Assembly: GCA_902571915.1 (NCBI GenBank)
Contig: CACGDY010000001.1
Location: 1 to 64,000, forward strand
Origin: an uncultured Pelagibacteraceae bacterium
Lineage (GTDB): Bacteria; Pseudomonadota; Alphaproteobacteria; Pelagibacterales; Pelagibacteraceae
DNA: 64,000 bases
Direction of reading: 5' to 3'
Shown here piece after piece: positions 34,832 through 44,022 of the stretch. A program made the translations under genes and the position numbers. The stretch's first letter is position 1. Each line of letters begins with the position of its first letter. Below the pieces are notes generated by a model, which did not search any database, was not told the DNA's origin, and worked only from the letters and a program-made list of their open reading frames with translations.

Positions 34832-36013
34832 TTATCTTTGCTTTTTAGTTTTGAATTTTCCGCCTTTAACTTCTTGTTCTAAGAATGAACCTTCAGCTTC
34901 ACCGACTTTAGTAAAAGTTACTCCAGTTGCACCTTCGTAGTCAACTTTCTTACCTTTAGCTAATAAATCTAAACCTTTTTTTAGTTCACCTGGATAAATT
35001 TTTGTTCCAGGACCATTAGCAACATCCATAACATTTTTTGCTATAGATGATCTATCAGCTGATTTACCTGCTTGCATTGCTAAAACAATCAAAGCAGCTG
35101 CATCATAAGACTCTCCAGTATATGGACCGGAACTATCAATACCTGCAGCTTTTGCTACATTTGCGAATACTCCTGCTCCTTTGCCAGTTGATCCAGGCAT
35201 TGAACCAAAAGATTTTTTTAAATCTTTACCAAAAGCATCGACTAATGACTGACCTATCATACCATCTGATAAAATAAATCTATCGAAAGCACCTGAGTCT
35301 AAAGAAGCTTGGATAATTCCTTTCCCACCTTGGTCAAGATAACCTATAACAGCTACAGCATCTCCCCCTGCTGAGGCAAGCGTTGCAACTTCTGAAGAGT
35401 AATCAGCTTTACCATCCTCATGAGCATTAACCGTAGTTACTTTAATACCATGTGCTTCAACGGCTGCTTTATAAACATCTGCCAAACCTTTTCCATAATC
35501 GTTGTTTGTATATGTTATTGCTACACTTTTAACTTTTCTATCTTTAGTTATGTCAGCTAAAATTTGTCCACCTCTTGCATCAGATGGTGCTGTTCTAAAG
35601 AAATATCCTTTATCATCAAGAGTAGTTAACCCTGGTGAGGTTGCAGATGGAGAAATCATTACTACTCCATTAGGTACCGCAACATTAGAAGCTATTGCAC
35701 CTGTTACACCCGAACAATCTGCACCCATTATGGCTGCAACTCCCTGTGAAATTACACCCTCAGCTGCTGCAGTAGCTGCTGCTGAGTCAACACAAGTTGA
35801 GTCTGCTCTTATTACTGAAATTTTTTCTCCACCAAGTAACGAACCTGAGTCTGAAGCTTCTTTAAAAGCTAATTCAGCTGAAGCTGCCATCGCTGGTGTA
35901 AGGGATTCAATAGGACCAGTAAATCCTAAAATAATTCCCATTTTAACATCTGCAAAAATATTTGTCGTAAATGTAGAGACAAAGATAAATGCTGCTATGA
36001 ATAGTTTTTTCAT
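34832..36013 (-). CDS. Branched-chain-type ABC transporter substrate-binding protein (second system)
   Basis: The 393-residue protein has a signal peptide (cleavage near TNIFADV) and the Peripla_BP_6 fold, with MGIILGFTGPIESLTPAM near the start and GADCSGVTGAIASNV and VMISPSATSP further on. It converges on the second LivGFHM operon, and the pairing with that transporter is the obvious inference. AGAGG lies just before the ATG. The separate promoter lets the binding protein be made in excess without an attenuator. A 21-base palindrome lies 32 bases upstream of its start. Confidence 0.92.
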   Translation of the reverse strand: MKKLFIAAFIFVSTFTTNIFADVKMGIILGFTGPIESLTPAMAASAELAFKEASDSGSLLGGEKISVIRADSTCVDSAAATAAAEGVISQGVAAIMGADCSGVTGAIASNVAVPNGVVMISPSATSPGLTTLDDKGYFFRTAPSDARGGQILADITKDRKVKSVAITYTNNDYGKGLADVYKAAVEAHGIKVTTVNAHEDGKADYSSEVATLASAGGDAVAVIGYLDQGGKGIIQASLDSGAFDRFILSDGMIGQSLVDAFGKDLKKSFGSMPGSTGKGAGVFANVAKAAGIDSSGPYTGESYDAAALIVLAMQAGKSADRSSIAKNVMDVANGPGTKIYPGELKKGLDLLAKGKKVDYEGATGVTFTKVGEAEGSFLEQEVKGGKFKTKKQR

Positions 36014-36044
36014 TATTACCTCTAGTTATTGTTAACAATTTATA

Positions 36045-36065
36045 AAATTAGATTAAATCTAATTT
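36045..36065. promoter_or_regulatory. Perfect palindrome upstream of the binding-protein gene
   Basis: AAATTAGATT (36045-36054), a central A, and AATCTAATTT (36056-36065) form a 10-base perfect inverted repeat. It lies 32 bases upstream of the start codon at 36013, where an operator overlapping the promoter or early leader would be expected. No regulator gene is nearby. Confidence 0.5.
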
Positions 36066-36159
36066 AATTGAAATTTTCAACAGGCAAATTATCTTATTTT
36101 ATAACACAAAATAAATGATGAAATAAGTTTTGATACAATTAATTATGATTTTTAAGAAT

Positions 36160-36771
36160 TTAAAAGTATTTTTTAAATTCTTCATTAATTGCTAATATGT
36201 CTAAATCAACAAGACCTCCAATTACAAGTTGTAAAGCAACAAGAAGTATGAAACCTAAACCTACATAAGCGATCCATAAATGTTTCTGAATATAATTAGC
36301 AAGATAGGTAGCAAGTGCTCCAGTAAGAATCACTGAAAGGACTAAACCAAATATCATAAAACCAAAATTTCCTTTAGAGGCTCCAACAACCCCAATTACG
36401 TTATCAAAACTTATTGTAATATCTGCAAATAAAACTTTATATATGCTCTTGATAAAAGATGGTTCCTTAGATTTTTTTGTTGGGGATTTTACTTTTTTTA
36501 TTTCAAATAAATCCTTTCTTAGATCATTTACAATCCAAATTAAAAGTAAACCACCTAATATTTTTATGAAATAGAATTTAAATAGATATGTGGCAAACAA
36601 AGCAAATATAATTTTAAATATTAAAGCTCCTGCGACACCCCACAAAATTATCTGTCTTCTATTTTTTGGTACAAAGTTAGAAGCAATTAACCCAATTATT
36701 ATTGCGTTATCTGCAGCCAGTATGATATCAATAAAGATAATCTGGATAAGTATGATTGATTCTTCTAACAA
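36160..36771 (-). CDS. TerC/YjbE-family integral membrane protein
   Basis: The 203-residue protein has about six to seven membrane segments. The family motifs DIILAADNAIIIGLIA and DITISFDNVIGVVGAS both carry the paired Asp-Asn signature of TerC-type metal-ion exporters. Members are linked to manganese or calcium export and to loading of secreted proteins with metal. It stands alone between the binding-protein gene and the TRAP operon. No yybP-ykoY-type leader was recognised upstream. Confidence 0.9.
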   Translation of the reverse strand: MLEESIILIQIIFIDIILAADNAIIIGLIASNFVPKNRRQIILWGVAGALIFKIIFALFATYLFKFYFIKILGGLLLIWIVNDLRKDLFEIKKVKSPTKKSKEPSFIKSIYKVLFADITISFDNVIGVVGASKGNFGFMIFGLVLSVILTGALATYLANYIQKHLWIAYVGLGFILLVALQLVIGGLVDLDILAINEEFKKYF

Positions 36772-36832
36772 AATATTCGCATAATATAAAAAATATTTAA
36801 TAATTCAATTAAAAGTAGTGTTTTTTTTTATT

Positions 36833-36848
36833 GATTAAATATTTAATC
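36833..36848. promoter_or_regulatory. 16-base perfect palindrome upstream of the TRAP binding-protein gene
   Basis: GATTAAAT (36833-36840) is followed at once by its exact reverse complement ATTTAATC (36841-36848). The site ends 39 bases before the ATG of the TRAP binding-protein gene, in the region where a promoter would be expected. It is a candidate operator; AT-rich palindromes can also arise by chance. Confidence 0.5.
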
Positions 36849-36887
36849 CATAATGAAATAAGTAATTTTAAAAATAATGGAGGTTAA

Positions 36888-37859
36888 ATGAAGTTAGTAA
36901 AATATATTTTTGCGATTTTGGTTTCATTAATTTTGTCAATAAACTTTGCTATTGCAGAAAAATGGGACATGGCTCTTGCATATGGTGCAGGAAATTTTCA
37001 CTCAGCAAATGCAACTGAGTTTGCAAAAAATGTGACGGAAAAAAGTGGTGGTAAATTAACAATTGTTACTCATCCAGGTGGTTCATTGTTCAAGGGTGGA
37101 GAAATATTTAGAGCTGTCAGAACTGGCCAAGCTCAAATAGGTGAAAGATTTATGTCAGCTTTAGGAAAAGAAGATCCTTTGTTGGAAATAGACTCACAGC
37201 CTTTTTTAGCGACATCATATTCAGATGCTATGAAATTGTATAAAGCCTCTAAAGCTGAACTGGTAAAAAGTCTAGACTCAAAAGGTTTAATCTTTTTATA
37301 TGCTGTGCCTTGGCCAGCTCAAGGACTTTATAGTAAAAAAGAAATAAATTCTGTTAATGATTTAAAAGGGTTAAAGTTTAGAGCATATAACTCCGCAACA
37401 ATAAGAATTGCAGAGTTGACAGGAATGTCTCCAACAAAAATTGAAGCTGCTGAAATTAGTCAAGCATTTTCTACAGGTGCAGTTGAAAGCATGATTACTT
37501 CACCAACCACAGGTAAAAATTCTAAAATTTGGGAAAATGGGGTTAAATATTTTTATGACATTGCTGCATGGTTTCCTAAGAATATGGTAATAGTCAATAA
37601 AGATTCTTGGAATAAATTAGATAAAGCTACTCAAGATTTAGTTATGCAACAAGCAGCCTTAGCTGAAAGAAAAGGTTGGCAGTTATCTAAACAAGGTAAT
37701 GTGGGGGATAAAAAAGCACTAGCTGAAGCAGGAATGATTGTAGGTAAAGTTAATTCATCATTACAAGCTCATTTTGTTAAAGTTGGAGAGACAATGGCAA
37801 AAGAATGGTCTCAAAAAGCTGGATCAAGAGGTGCTGCAGTTTTATCAGCTTACAAATAA
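36888..37859 (+). CDS. dctP: TRAP transporter substrate-binding protein, DctP family
   Basis: The 323-residue protein has a signal peptide (cleavage near FAIAEKW). The DctP-type fold shows LTIVTHPGGSLFKGGEIFRAV and the conserved substrate-carboxylate arginine in LKGLKFRAYNSA. GGAGG before the ATG gives a strong start. The protein would capture an organic acid or sulfonate in the periplasm for the DctQM channel; the exact ligand cannot be read from the sequence. A hairpin separates it from dctQ. Confidence 0.93.
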   Translation: MKLVKYIFAILVSLILSINFAIAEKWDMALAYGAGNFHSANATEFAKNVTEKSGGKLTIVTHPGGSLFKGGEIFRAVRTGQAQIGERFMSALGKEDPLLEIDSQPFLATSYSDAMKLYKASKAELVKSLDSKGLIFLYAVPWPAQGLYSKKEINSVNDLKGLKFRAYNSATIRIAELTGMSPTKIEAAEISQAFSTGAVESMITSPTTGKNSKIWENGVKYFYDIAAWFPKNMVIVNKDSWNKLDKATQDLVMQQAALAERKGWQLSKQGNVGDKKALAEAGMIVGKVNSSLQAHFVKVGETMAKEWSQKAGSRGAAVLSAYK

Positions 37860-37880
37860 TATAACTAATAGTCTTAAATT

Positions 37881-37915
37881 TAAGGCCATCAATAATTTTT
37901 AGATGGCCTTATTTC
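37881..37915 (+). terminator. Hairpin between dctP and dctQ
   Basis: TAAGGCCATC (37881-37890) pairs with GATGGCCTTA (37902-37911) around an 11-base loop, with a short thymidine run after it. It ends eight bases before the dctQ ATG. It can act as a leaky terminator or protect the 3' end of dctP mRNA, giving more binding protein than membrane subunits, as also seen at 23069. Confidence 0.78.
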
Positions 37916-37918
37916 ATT

Positions 37919-38401
37919 ATGCTTAAATCTATAGATAAGAATTTAAATAAACTTTACAAATTTTCAGGATATATAGCTGCTTTTTTTTTGATTTTAATAG
38001 CAACTTTTATACTTATAGGTATATCTTCTAGAATTTTTGGTTTTTATATTAGAGGACTGGCAGAATATTCAGGCTACTGCATGGCTTCAGCCTCTTTTTT
38101 TGCTTTATCATACACTTTCGTTGAAGGTGGCCATATAAGAATTACACTTTTTTTAGAAAAATTATCAGGATTAAAAAAAAAAATAGTTGAAACTTGGTGT
38201 TTAAGTATCGCGGTATTTTTTTCAGGTTATCTATCTTTTTATTTTATTAAGATGCTAATTATTTCCTATCAATTCCAAGAAAGAAGTGAGGGAGCAGATG
38301 AAATATTAATCTGGATACCACAAACTACTGTTGCATTAGGCTCATTAATTTTTTTTATATGTGTTTTTCATCAATTTATTCTTAATTTATTCAAAAAATG
38401 A
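37919..38401 (+). CDS. dctQ: TRAP transporter small membrane subunit, DctQ family
   Basis: The 160-residue protein has four membrane segments and the DctQ feature of an amphipathic loop (FVEGGHIRITLFLEKL) after the second helix. It is required with DctM for sodium-driven import. No Shine-Dalgarno sequence can be placed, because a hairpin lies directly upstream. It overlaps dctM by four bases. Confidence 0.93.
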   Translation: MLKSIDKNLNKLYKFSGYIAAFFLILIATFILIGISSRIFGFYIRGLAEYSGYCMASASFFALSYTFVEGGHIRITLFLEKLSGLKKKIVETWCLSIAVFFSGYLSFYFIKMLIISYQFQERSEGADEILIWIPQTTVALGSLIFFICVFHQFILNLFKK

Positions 38402-39708
38402 CCGAAATTTTTTTAACAATTTTTTTTATTAGTGTTTTATTATTTTTTTTAGGAACTGGCATTTGGGTAGCATTAAGCATGATTGGTGTTTCTGCAATTG
38501 GAATGATGTTATTTACATCTAGACCCGTTGGTGATGCGATGGCAACTACTATTTGGGGGACCTCCTCTTCTTGGACTTTGACTGCATTACCCTTATTTGT
38601 ATGGATGGGAGAGATACTTTTTAGAACAAGACTGTCAGAAAATTTATTTAAAGGTTTATCACCTTGGATGCAAAAATTACCTGGAGGATTAATACATGTA
38701 AATGTTGTGGGATGTGCTTTATTTGCTGCAATTTCAGGATCTTCAGCTGCAACTGTTGCAACAGTTGGAAAAATGTCGATACCAGAGCTTAGAAAAAGAA
38801 AATATCCAGAAAAAATTTTACTTGGAAGTTTGGCTGGATCTGGAACTTTAGGCTTATTAATTCCACCTTCAATAATATTAATTATTTATGGAGTTACAGT
38901 CCAAGAGTCTATAGCTAAATTATTTATAGCAGGAATAATTCCTGGAATAATGATAGCTTTGATATTTATGACGTATGTAATTATTTGGTCTTTAATCAAT
39001 AAAAAAGAAATGCCAAAAATTTTCCAAGATTACAGTTTTTTGGAAAAATTAAAACGCTCAAAACAACTATTACCAGTAATTTTACTTATTTCAGCTGTGA
39101 TTGGTTCTATTTACACTGGAATTGCAACAGCTACAGAGGCTGCGTCTTTGGGTGTTGTGGGTTCATTAATACTATCTTACTTTCAAAAAAGTTTGAGTTT
39201 TGAGACATTTAAATCTTCGTTGCTAGGTGCTACAAAAACTTCATGCATGATTGCATTCATATTAGCTGGATCTACTTTTTTATCTCTTGCTATGGGATTT
39301 ACAGGACTTCCTAGGAATTTAGCATTATGGATTGAGAGCATGGAACTTTCTCCATATGTTTTAATTTTAGTTTTGATGATTTTTTACATCATTCTTGGAA
39401 TGTTTCTTGATGGAATTTCTGCAGTTGTTTTAACAATGGCGATTATAGAACCCATGATACGTCAAGCAGGCTTTGATATGATTTGGTTTGGTATATTTCT
39501 TGTTATTGTTGTTGAGATGGCTCAAATAACTCCTCCGGTTGGATTTAATTTATTTGTTCTTCAAGGAATGGCTAACAAAGATATGGCTTTTATAGCAAAA
39601 AGTGCTTTCCCCTTATTTTTGTTAATGATATTAGCAGTCGTACTTGTAGTTATATTTCCCGAAATAGCTTTATGGATGCCTGAAAAGATGGTTAAAAATT
39701 TAAATTAA
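38398..39708 (+). CDS. dctM: TRAP transporter large membrane subunit, DctM family
   Basis: The 436-residue protein has about twelve membrane segments and DctM signatures: PLFVWMGEILFRT, ALFAAISGSSAATVATVGK, GSGTLGLLIPPSIILIIYG and EMAQITPPVGFNLFVLQ. It is the substrate channel of the TRAP system and ends two bases before the end of the convergent TPR gene. Confidence 0.95.
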   Translation: MTEIFLTIFFISVLLFFLGTGIWVALSMIGVSAIGMMLFTSRPVGDAMATTIWGTSSSWTLTALPLFVWMGEILFRTRLSENLFKGLSPWMQKLPGGLIHVNVVGCALFAAISGSSAATVATVGKMSIPELRKRKYPEKILLGSLAGSGTLGLLIPPSIILIIYGVTVQESIAKLFIAGIIPGIMIALIFMTYVIIWSLINKKEMPKIFQDYSFLEKLKRSKQLLPVILLISAVIGSIYTGIATATEAASLGVVGSLILSYFQKSLSFETFKSSLLGATKTSCMIAFILAGSTFLSLAMGFTGLPRNLALWIESMELSPYVLILVLMIFYIILGMFLDGISAVVLTMAIIEPMIRQAGFDMIWFGIFLVIVVEMAQITPPVGFNLFVLQGMANKDMAFIAKSAFPLFLLMILAVVLVVIFPEIALWMPEKMVKNLN

Positions 39709-39710
39709 TT

Positions 39711-40202
39711 TCAGAATTTTGATATAGATTCTTTTAACTCATTATATTCTATACAATTGCAATCACTTAAAACTTTTAATCTTTCTTCAGCAAGATTTAC
39801 TCTTCTAGTGTTTAGATAAAGCTCTCCTATATATAAATTGATATAAGAATTTTTTGGATCTAATGTTAAGCCCAGAGAGTAATAAATTTCTGCGTTTTCA
39901 TAATTTTTTAATTTATTATAAGCAAAACCGAGATAAAAAAATATATTTGGATCAATGTTTTGATTTTTATTTGCCTCAAGCAAAAAATTTATTGCCTCAG
40001 TGTACATTTTATTTGCTTTTTTATATTTATTTTTTTTTTCGTATTTTAAACCTTTATTAATACGACGAATCCCTATAGATAAATCTGTTAATCTTTTTAA
40101 TTCTGGCAGTTCATCCCTGTAACCTTGAGAGTTAGCATATAAATTTGATGTTGTTACGATAAAAAATATAAAAAAAAATGATAAAAAAATTTTATTTAAC
40201 AT
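39711..40202 (-). CDS. Exported TPR-repeat protein (paralogue B)
   Basis: The 163-residue protein has a signal peptide (ends near LYANSQ) and about three TPR motifs (residues 50-150) with YEKKNKYKKANKMYTEA and NYENAEIYYSLGLTLDP. The C terminus has the unusual block RLKVLSDCNCIEYNELKESI. This block is nearly the same in the upstream protein at 40242, so the two are tandem paralogues. It would be periplasmic or attached to the outer membrane. The function is unknown. Confidence 0.75.
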   Translation of the reverse strand: MLNKIFLSFFFIFFIVTTSNLYANSQGYRDELPELKRLTDLSIGIRRINKGLKYEKKNKYKKANKMYTEAINFLLEANKNQNIDPNIFFYLGFAYNKLKNYENAEIYYSLGLTLDPKNSYINLYIGELYLNTRRVNLAEERLKVLSDCNCIEYNELKESISKF

Positions 40203-40241
40203 TCACAAAATTACAACATTAAAGATTATAAATAAATCAAT

Positions 40242-40730
40242 TTAATATTTAGATATTTTTTCTCCAGCAATTATACTTTTTAATTGATTATATTCTTTAC
40301 AATTACAATTTTTTAATACTTCCAATCTTTCAACTGCAAGGTTATGTCTGTTAGTTGCAACATACAATTCACCTAGATACTCATTAATACCTTTGTGTTT
40401 CGGATCAACAGCTAAACCTTGAAGGTAATACTTTTCACCGTTCTTAAAATCACCCAGCTTTCTAGTTGTGAAACCTAAGTAGTTAAGAGTATCAGCTTTA
40501 CCAGGTTTTTTTTCATTTGATTTGATTAAAAGCTTTTGCGCTTTTGCATAACTTTTTTGTGCTTTTTCTAATTTTCCTTTTTTTTCGAATTTTTTAGCAC
40601 TTTTTATATGCACTACCGCTTTGTCATAGTTTGTTTTTGTTGAACCTGATCCGCTAGAAGACGAACCAGCTGCAAAAATATTTGTTGTGATAAAGAAAAT
40701 TATAGATAAAGATAAGATAATTTTTTTCAT
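40242..40730 (-). CDS. Exported TPR-repeat protein (paralogue A)
   Basis: The 162-residue protein has a signal peptide (ends near IFAAGSS), a short serine/glycine region and TPR motifs (KKGKLEKAQKSYAKAQ, LGDFKNGEKYYLQGLAVDP). It ends with RLEVLKNCNCKEYNQLKSII, closely matching its neighbour, including the Cys-Asn-Cys motif. The shared CxC suggests a metal or disulphide site. The gene starts one base before the end of pxpA and may be co-transcribed with it. Confidence 0.78.
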   Translation of the reverse strand: MKKIILSLSIIFFITTNIFAAGSSSSGSGSTKTNYDKAVVHIKSAKKFEKKGKLEKAQKSYAKAQKLLIKSNEKKPGKADTLNYLGFTTRKLGDFKNGEKYYLQGLAVDPKHKGINEYLGELYVATNRHNLAVERLEVLKNCNCKEYNQLKSIIAGEKISKY

Positions 40731-40731
40731 A

Positions 40732-41511
40732 TTAAATAAATTTTTTCATTTTGTTTAAGGTTTTTAATTCTAAACCATTTTCAACTAAGTTTTCTCTTAT
40801 CGATTTAGCAGTAGCTAATGAATTTAGATTGTCACCATGTATACAAACAGAGTCGATTTCACAAGGTATTTGCTTCCCGCTGTGACAATTAAGCGACTGA
40901 GTTTCAACCATTTTTAATACATGTTTTTTTGCTAGCTCGGGGTCGGTTATTAATGCATGAGATTTCTTTCTAGACACAAGATTGCCATCATCCTCATAAT
41001 TTCTGTCAGCAAATATTTCACAAGCGAATTTCATGTCTAATTTCTTTGCTGCATCTTGCATTTTTGATCCAGTAGGCACAAGATATATTATGTCTTTGTT
41101 AATATCCTTAATAGCTTTGGCTAATATTGTAGCTAACTCAATATCCTCACATGCCATATTATTTAAAGCTCCATGAGGTTTTACATGAGATACACTTTCT
41201 CCATGACTAGAAGCTATTTTTTGAAGAATTTCATATTGATCAATTATAAGTTTTTTTATTTCACTTTCAGAAAGATTCATTCTTTCTCTACCAAAATTTT
41301 CTGGATCCTTAAAAGAAGGATGTGCACCAATACTCACTCCATTTTTTTTCGAAATTTTTACTACTTGATTCATGGTTTGTTCATCCCCGGCGTGATAGCC
41401 ACAAGCAACATTGGCTGAATTTATGATTTCTAATAAATCTGGATCATACTTATTTGAGTGATGTTTTGATTTTTCACCTAAATCACAATTTAAATTAATT
41501 TCCATACTCAT
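40732..41511 (-). CDS. pxpA: 5-oxoprolinase subunit A, LamB/YcsF family
   Basis: The 259-residue protein starts MSMEINLNCDLGE and has the family motifs ANVACGYHAGDEQTM, GAHPSFKDPENFGRE, HVKPHGALNNM and IHGDN. PxpA with PxpB and PxpC hydrolyses 5-oxoproline to glutamate with ATP. I chose ATG 41511; a second ATG is two codons later, and a longer open frame would run into the divergent pxpB gene. The family length of about 250 supports the short form. The divergent start leaves 21 bases for both initiation regions. Confidence 0.92.
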   Translation of the reverse strand: MSMEINLNCDLGEKSKHHSNKYDPDLLEIINSANVACGYHAGDEQTMNQVVKISKKNGVSIGAHPSFKDPENFGRERMNLSESEIKKLIIDQYEILQKIASSHGESVSHVKPHGALNNMACEDIELATILAKAIKDINKDIIYLVPTGSKMQDAAKKLDMKFACEIFADRNYEDDGNLVSRKKSHALITDPELAKKHVLKMVETQSLNCHSGKQIPCEIDSVCIHGDNLNSLATAKSIRENLVENGLELKTLNKMKKFI

Positions 41512-41532
41512 AATTTGTAAGTATAACATGGC

Positions 41533-42207
41533 ATGATTAAAAATATATCTAATCTTGGTGACGCAGCTTTGTATTGTGATTTTGGGTCCGAGGTAAACAA
41601 AGAAATAAATAGTAAAGTAATACAATATTTTAAAAGTATTCAAAAAGAAAATATTGATGGGGTAAATAACTTAACTCCCTCATATAATAAATTAATTATT
41701 TCATTCGATCTACGAAAAAAAAATTTTCAAACTATCAAAAAATTAATCGAAAATTTAAATGTAACTAATGATGATAAATTAGACACAAATAGAATTAAGA
41801 TACCTGTTTGTTGTGATGAAAATTTTTCATTAGATATAAAAAGATTAGAGGAAAAGTTACAACTAACTCGTGATAAAATTTATGAGAAATTTTTTGGTAA
41901 GGAATTTTTTTGTTATATGACTGGTTTTATTGCAGGTATGCCTTTTCTGGGTGATCTGGAAAATGAGCTGCAAGCAAAACGCTTGGAAACACCAAGAGTA
42001 AAAGTACCAAAGGGTTCGGTTGGATTAACAGAACAATTTGCAAATGTTTATACATTTGAAAGTCCTGGTGGGTGGAATATCATTGGAAACACACCACAAG
42101 TTATTTTTGATAGCACTAATGAGAATAATCCAAATTTAATCAATCCAGGTGATTTGGTTACTTTTGAGCAAATTACTAAAGACCAATATTACAATAACGA
42201 TGAATAA
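41533..42207 (+). CDS. pxpB: 5-oxoprolinase subunit B, KipI family
   Basis: The 224-residue protein has the KipI/AHS1 features: LGDAALYCDFG near the N terminus, MTGFIAGMPFLGDL (a variant of the GFxPGFPYLG motif), TPRVKVPKGSVGL and ESPGGWNIIGNTP. With PxpC it makes the ATP-dependent part of 5-oxoprolinase. It overlaps the PxpC gene by eight bases and is divergent from pxpA. The motif change from PGFPYLG to AGMPFLG is seen in some homologues. Confidence 0.9.
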   Translation: MIKNISNLGDAALYCDFGSEVNKEINSKVIQYFKSIQKENIDGVNNLTPSYNKLIISFDLRKKNFQTIKKLIENLNVTNDDKLDTNRIKIPVCCDENFSLDIKRLEEKLQLTRDKIYEKFFGKEFFCYMTGFIAGMPFLGDLENELQAKRLETPRVKVPKGSVGLTEQFANVYTFESPGGWNIIGNTPQVIFDSTNENNPNLINPGDLVTFEQITKDQYYNNDE

Positions 42208-43144
42208 AAACTATTTTGAAATAAAAAGAGCTGGAATAAACACAACATTTCAAGATAAAGGTAGAGACAACCTTTATCATATTGGTATTCCATTTAGTGG
42301 AGCAATGGATAATAGAAACTTTCAAATTTCTAACAAACTTGTTGGTAATGAATTAAATTTTCCAATAATTGAATTTGCCTATCAAGGCCCTTTGTTAAAG
42401 TATTTTGGTGAAAATATTAATTTTGCAATAACGGGAGATGTAAAATTTATAATTAAAAAAAAAAATAATGCTATAGAAGGAAATTGTTATCAATCTTTCA
42501 CTTTAGAAAATGGGGATGAATTAGATATTATAAGCACTAATAAATCTGTTTATGGATATTTAGCAGTAAGTGGTGAATTTGATGTAAATTATCAATGGTC
42601 AAGTTGCTCTGTTAACACAAAAGCAAACATAGGTGCAAATAATGGAAAAAAAATAAAAGATGGACAAAATATTTATATTTCAAATATCAATAAAAATTTA
42701 AGTGATAAAAAATTAAATTACATTAATACAAAAATTGAAAATATCAGAGTTATCCAAGGAACAAATTTTGACTATTTTTCTGACAAAGGAAAAAAAATTT
42801 TTTTTGAGAAAGAATTTGTAATATCAAAATTATCAGATCGTATGGGTATGAGATTAGAGGGACCAAAAATAGAAAATATTGTTGATACGAATATTAAATC
42901 GGAAGGTTTATTAAAAGGTGTTATTCAAGTACCGGCAGATGGAAATCCAATTATTATGCTTTCAGATCATGGCACTATTGGAGGTTATCCTAAAATAGGA
43001 GTTGTTATCAGTGCGGATTATGACAAGTTGGTTCAATTAACTCCAGGTTCAAAGATAAAATTTAAAAAAGTTGAATTAGCTGATGCAGAAACATTATTTA
43101 AACTATATGACTTGGAGACGGAAAATTTAATTTCACAAATTTAA
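42200..43144 (+). CDS. pxpC: 5-oxoprolinase subunit C, biotin-dependent carboxylase-like (AHS2) family
   Basis: The 314-residue protein begins FEIKRAGINTTFQDKGRD and has the AHS2 blocks GIPFSGAMDNRNF, the RMGMRLEGP block and PADGNPIIMLSDHGTIGGYPKIG. It is the partner of PxpB in cleavage of 5-oxoproline. ATG 42200 lies inside the end of pxpB; an in-frame upstream start would add residues without family similarity. Its stop overlaps the start of the exporter gene by one base. Confidence 0.9.
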   Translation: MNKNYFEIKRAGINTTFQDKGRDNLYHIGIPFSGAMDNRNFQISNKLVGNELNFPIIEFAYQGPLLKYFGENINFAITGDVKFIIKKKNNAIEGNCYQSFTLENGDELDIISTNKSVYGYLAVSGEFDVNYQWSSCSVNTKANIGANNGKKIKDGQNIYISNINKNLSDKKLNYINTKIENIRVIQGTNFDYFSDKGKKIFFEKEFVISKLSDRMGMRLEGPKIENIVDTNIKSEGLLKGVIQVPADGNPIIMLSDHGTIGGYPKIGVVISADYDKLVQLTPGSKIKFKKVELADAETLFKLYDLETENLISQI

Positions 43145-44022
43145 TGACTTTTATTAGAAACTTACCTGGACCATTATTAATTTTTTTAGGTGCCTTAAGT
43201 TTAAGTTTTGGTGGATTGATTGTAAAATCTTTTGAGGGAGCTACATTATGGCAAATTCTATTTTGGAGATCTTTATTTTTTTCTTTAACAGTTCTGGCTT
43301 TCTTAATTATTAGTTATAAAGGAAGAACAATTGAATCGTTTTACAAATCTGGATTACTAGGATTTGTTGGTGGAATTATTTTATCTTTTGGCTTTTGTGG
43401 ATATGTTTTTGCTATGTACAATACAACTGTTGCAAATACTAATTTTATCATTTCACTACAAATACTATTTCTTGCAATATTTGGATATTTTTTCCTCAAG
43501 GAAAAAATAAATTCAATTACTTTGTTTTCAATCTGTCTGGCGATGACAGGCGTTTTATTAATGGTTGGCAACTCATTATCACCTGGAGAATTATCTGGAA
43601 ACCTTGCAGCTTTTACAATGCCAATTACTTTTGCAGTTTTAATAATGATTGTGAGAAAATTTCCTTCTGTGGATATGGTGCCAGCCCAGTTCGTTGCTGG
43701 CGTGAGTTCATGTTTAATTGGTTTTTTGCTTTCTACAAAAATAATGATTTCTCCTCATGATATCTTTTTGGGTTTTCTCGCAGGTTTTTTTCAAGTTGGT
43801 TTTGGTTTTATATTTATAACTATCGGTGCAAGAACAACACCGTCTGCCATGGTAGGAATCATAATGTTATCCGAATCTGTCCTAGGACCGATATGGGCAT
43901 TTCTTTTTGTAAGTGAAAGACCCTCTTTGTTCGGATTATTAGGTGGCGCAATTATAATTTTTGCGGTTTTATTACAATTTTACTCGCTTTTAAGTAAACA
44001 AAAAAAAATTGTTTCTGATTGA
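43144..44022 (+). CDS. EamA/DMT-superfamily permease
   Basis: The 292-residue protein has ten membrane segments in two EamA repeats (about 5-140 and 150-285), with the typical internal similarity (LQILFLAIFGYFFLKEKI and LSESVLGPIWAFLFVSERP). Such proteins export or exchange metabolites. It is the last gene of the pxpBC operon and ends 28 bases before the glycine riboswitch. The substrate is unknown; linkage to 5-oxoprolinase suggests an amino-acid-related compound. Confidence 0.88.
   Translation: MTFIRNLPGPLLIFLGALSLSFGGLIVKSFEGATLWQILFWRSLFFSLTVLAFLIISYKGRTIESFYKSGLLGFVGGIILSFGFCGYVFAMYNTTVANTNFIISLQILFLAIFGYFFLKEKINSITLFSICLAMTGVLLMVGNSLSPGELSGNLAAFTMPITFAVLIMIVRKFPSVDMVPAQFVAGVSSCLIGFLLSTKIMISPHDIFLGFLAGFFQVGFGFIFITIGARTTPSAMVGIIMLSESVLGPIWAFLFVSERPSLFGLLGGAIIIFAVLLQFYSLLSKQKKIVSD

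Noticed and set aside
41512-41643. N-terminal extension of the PxpA reading frame
   Set aside because: It would overlap the divergent pxpB start and adds 44 hydrophobic residues not found in the family; the start at 41511 gives the usual length.
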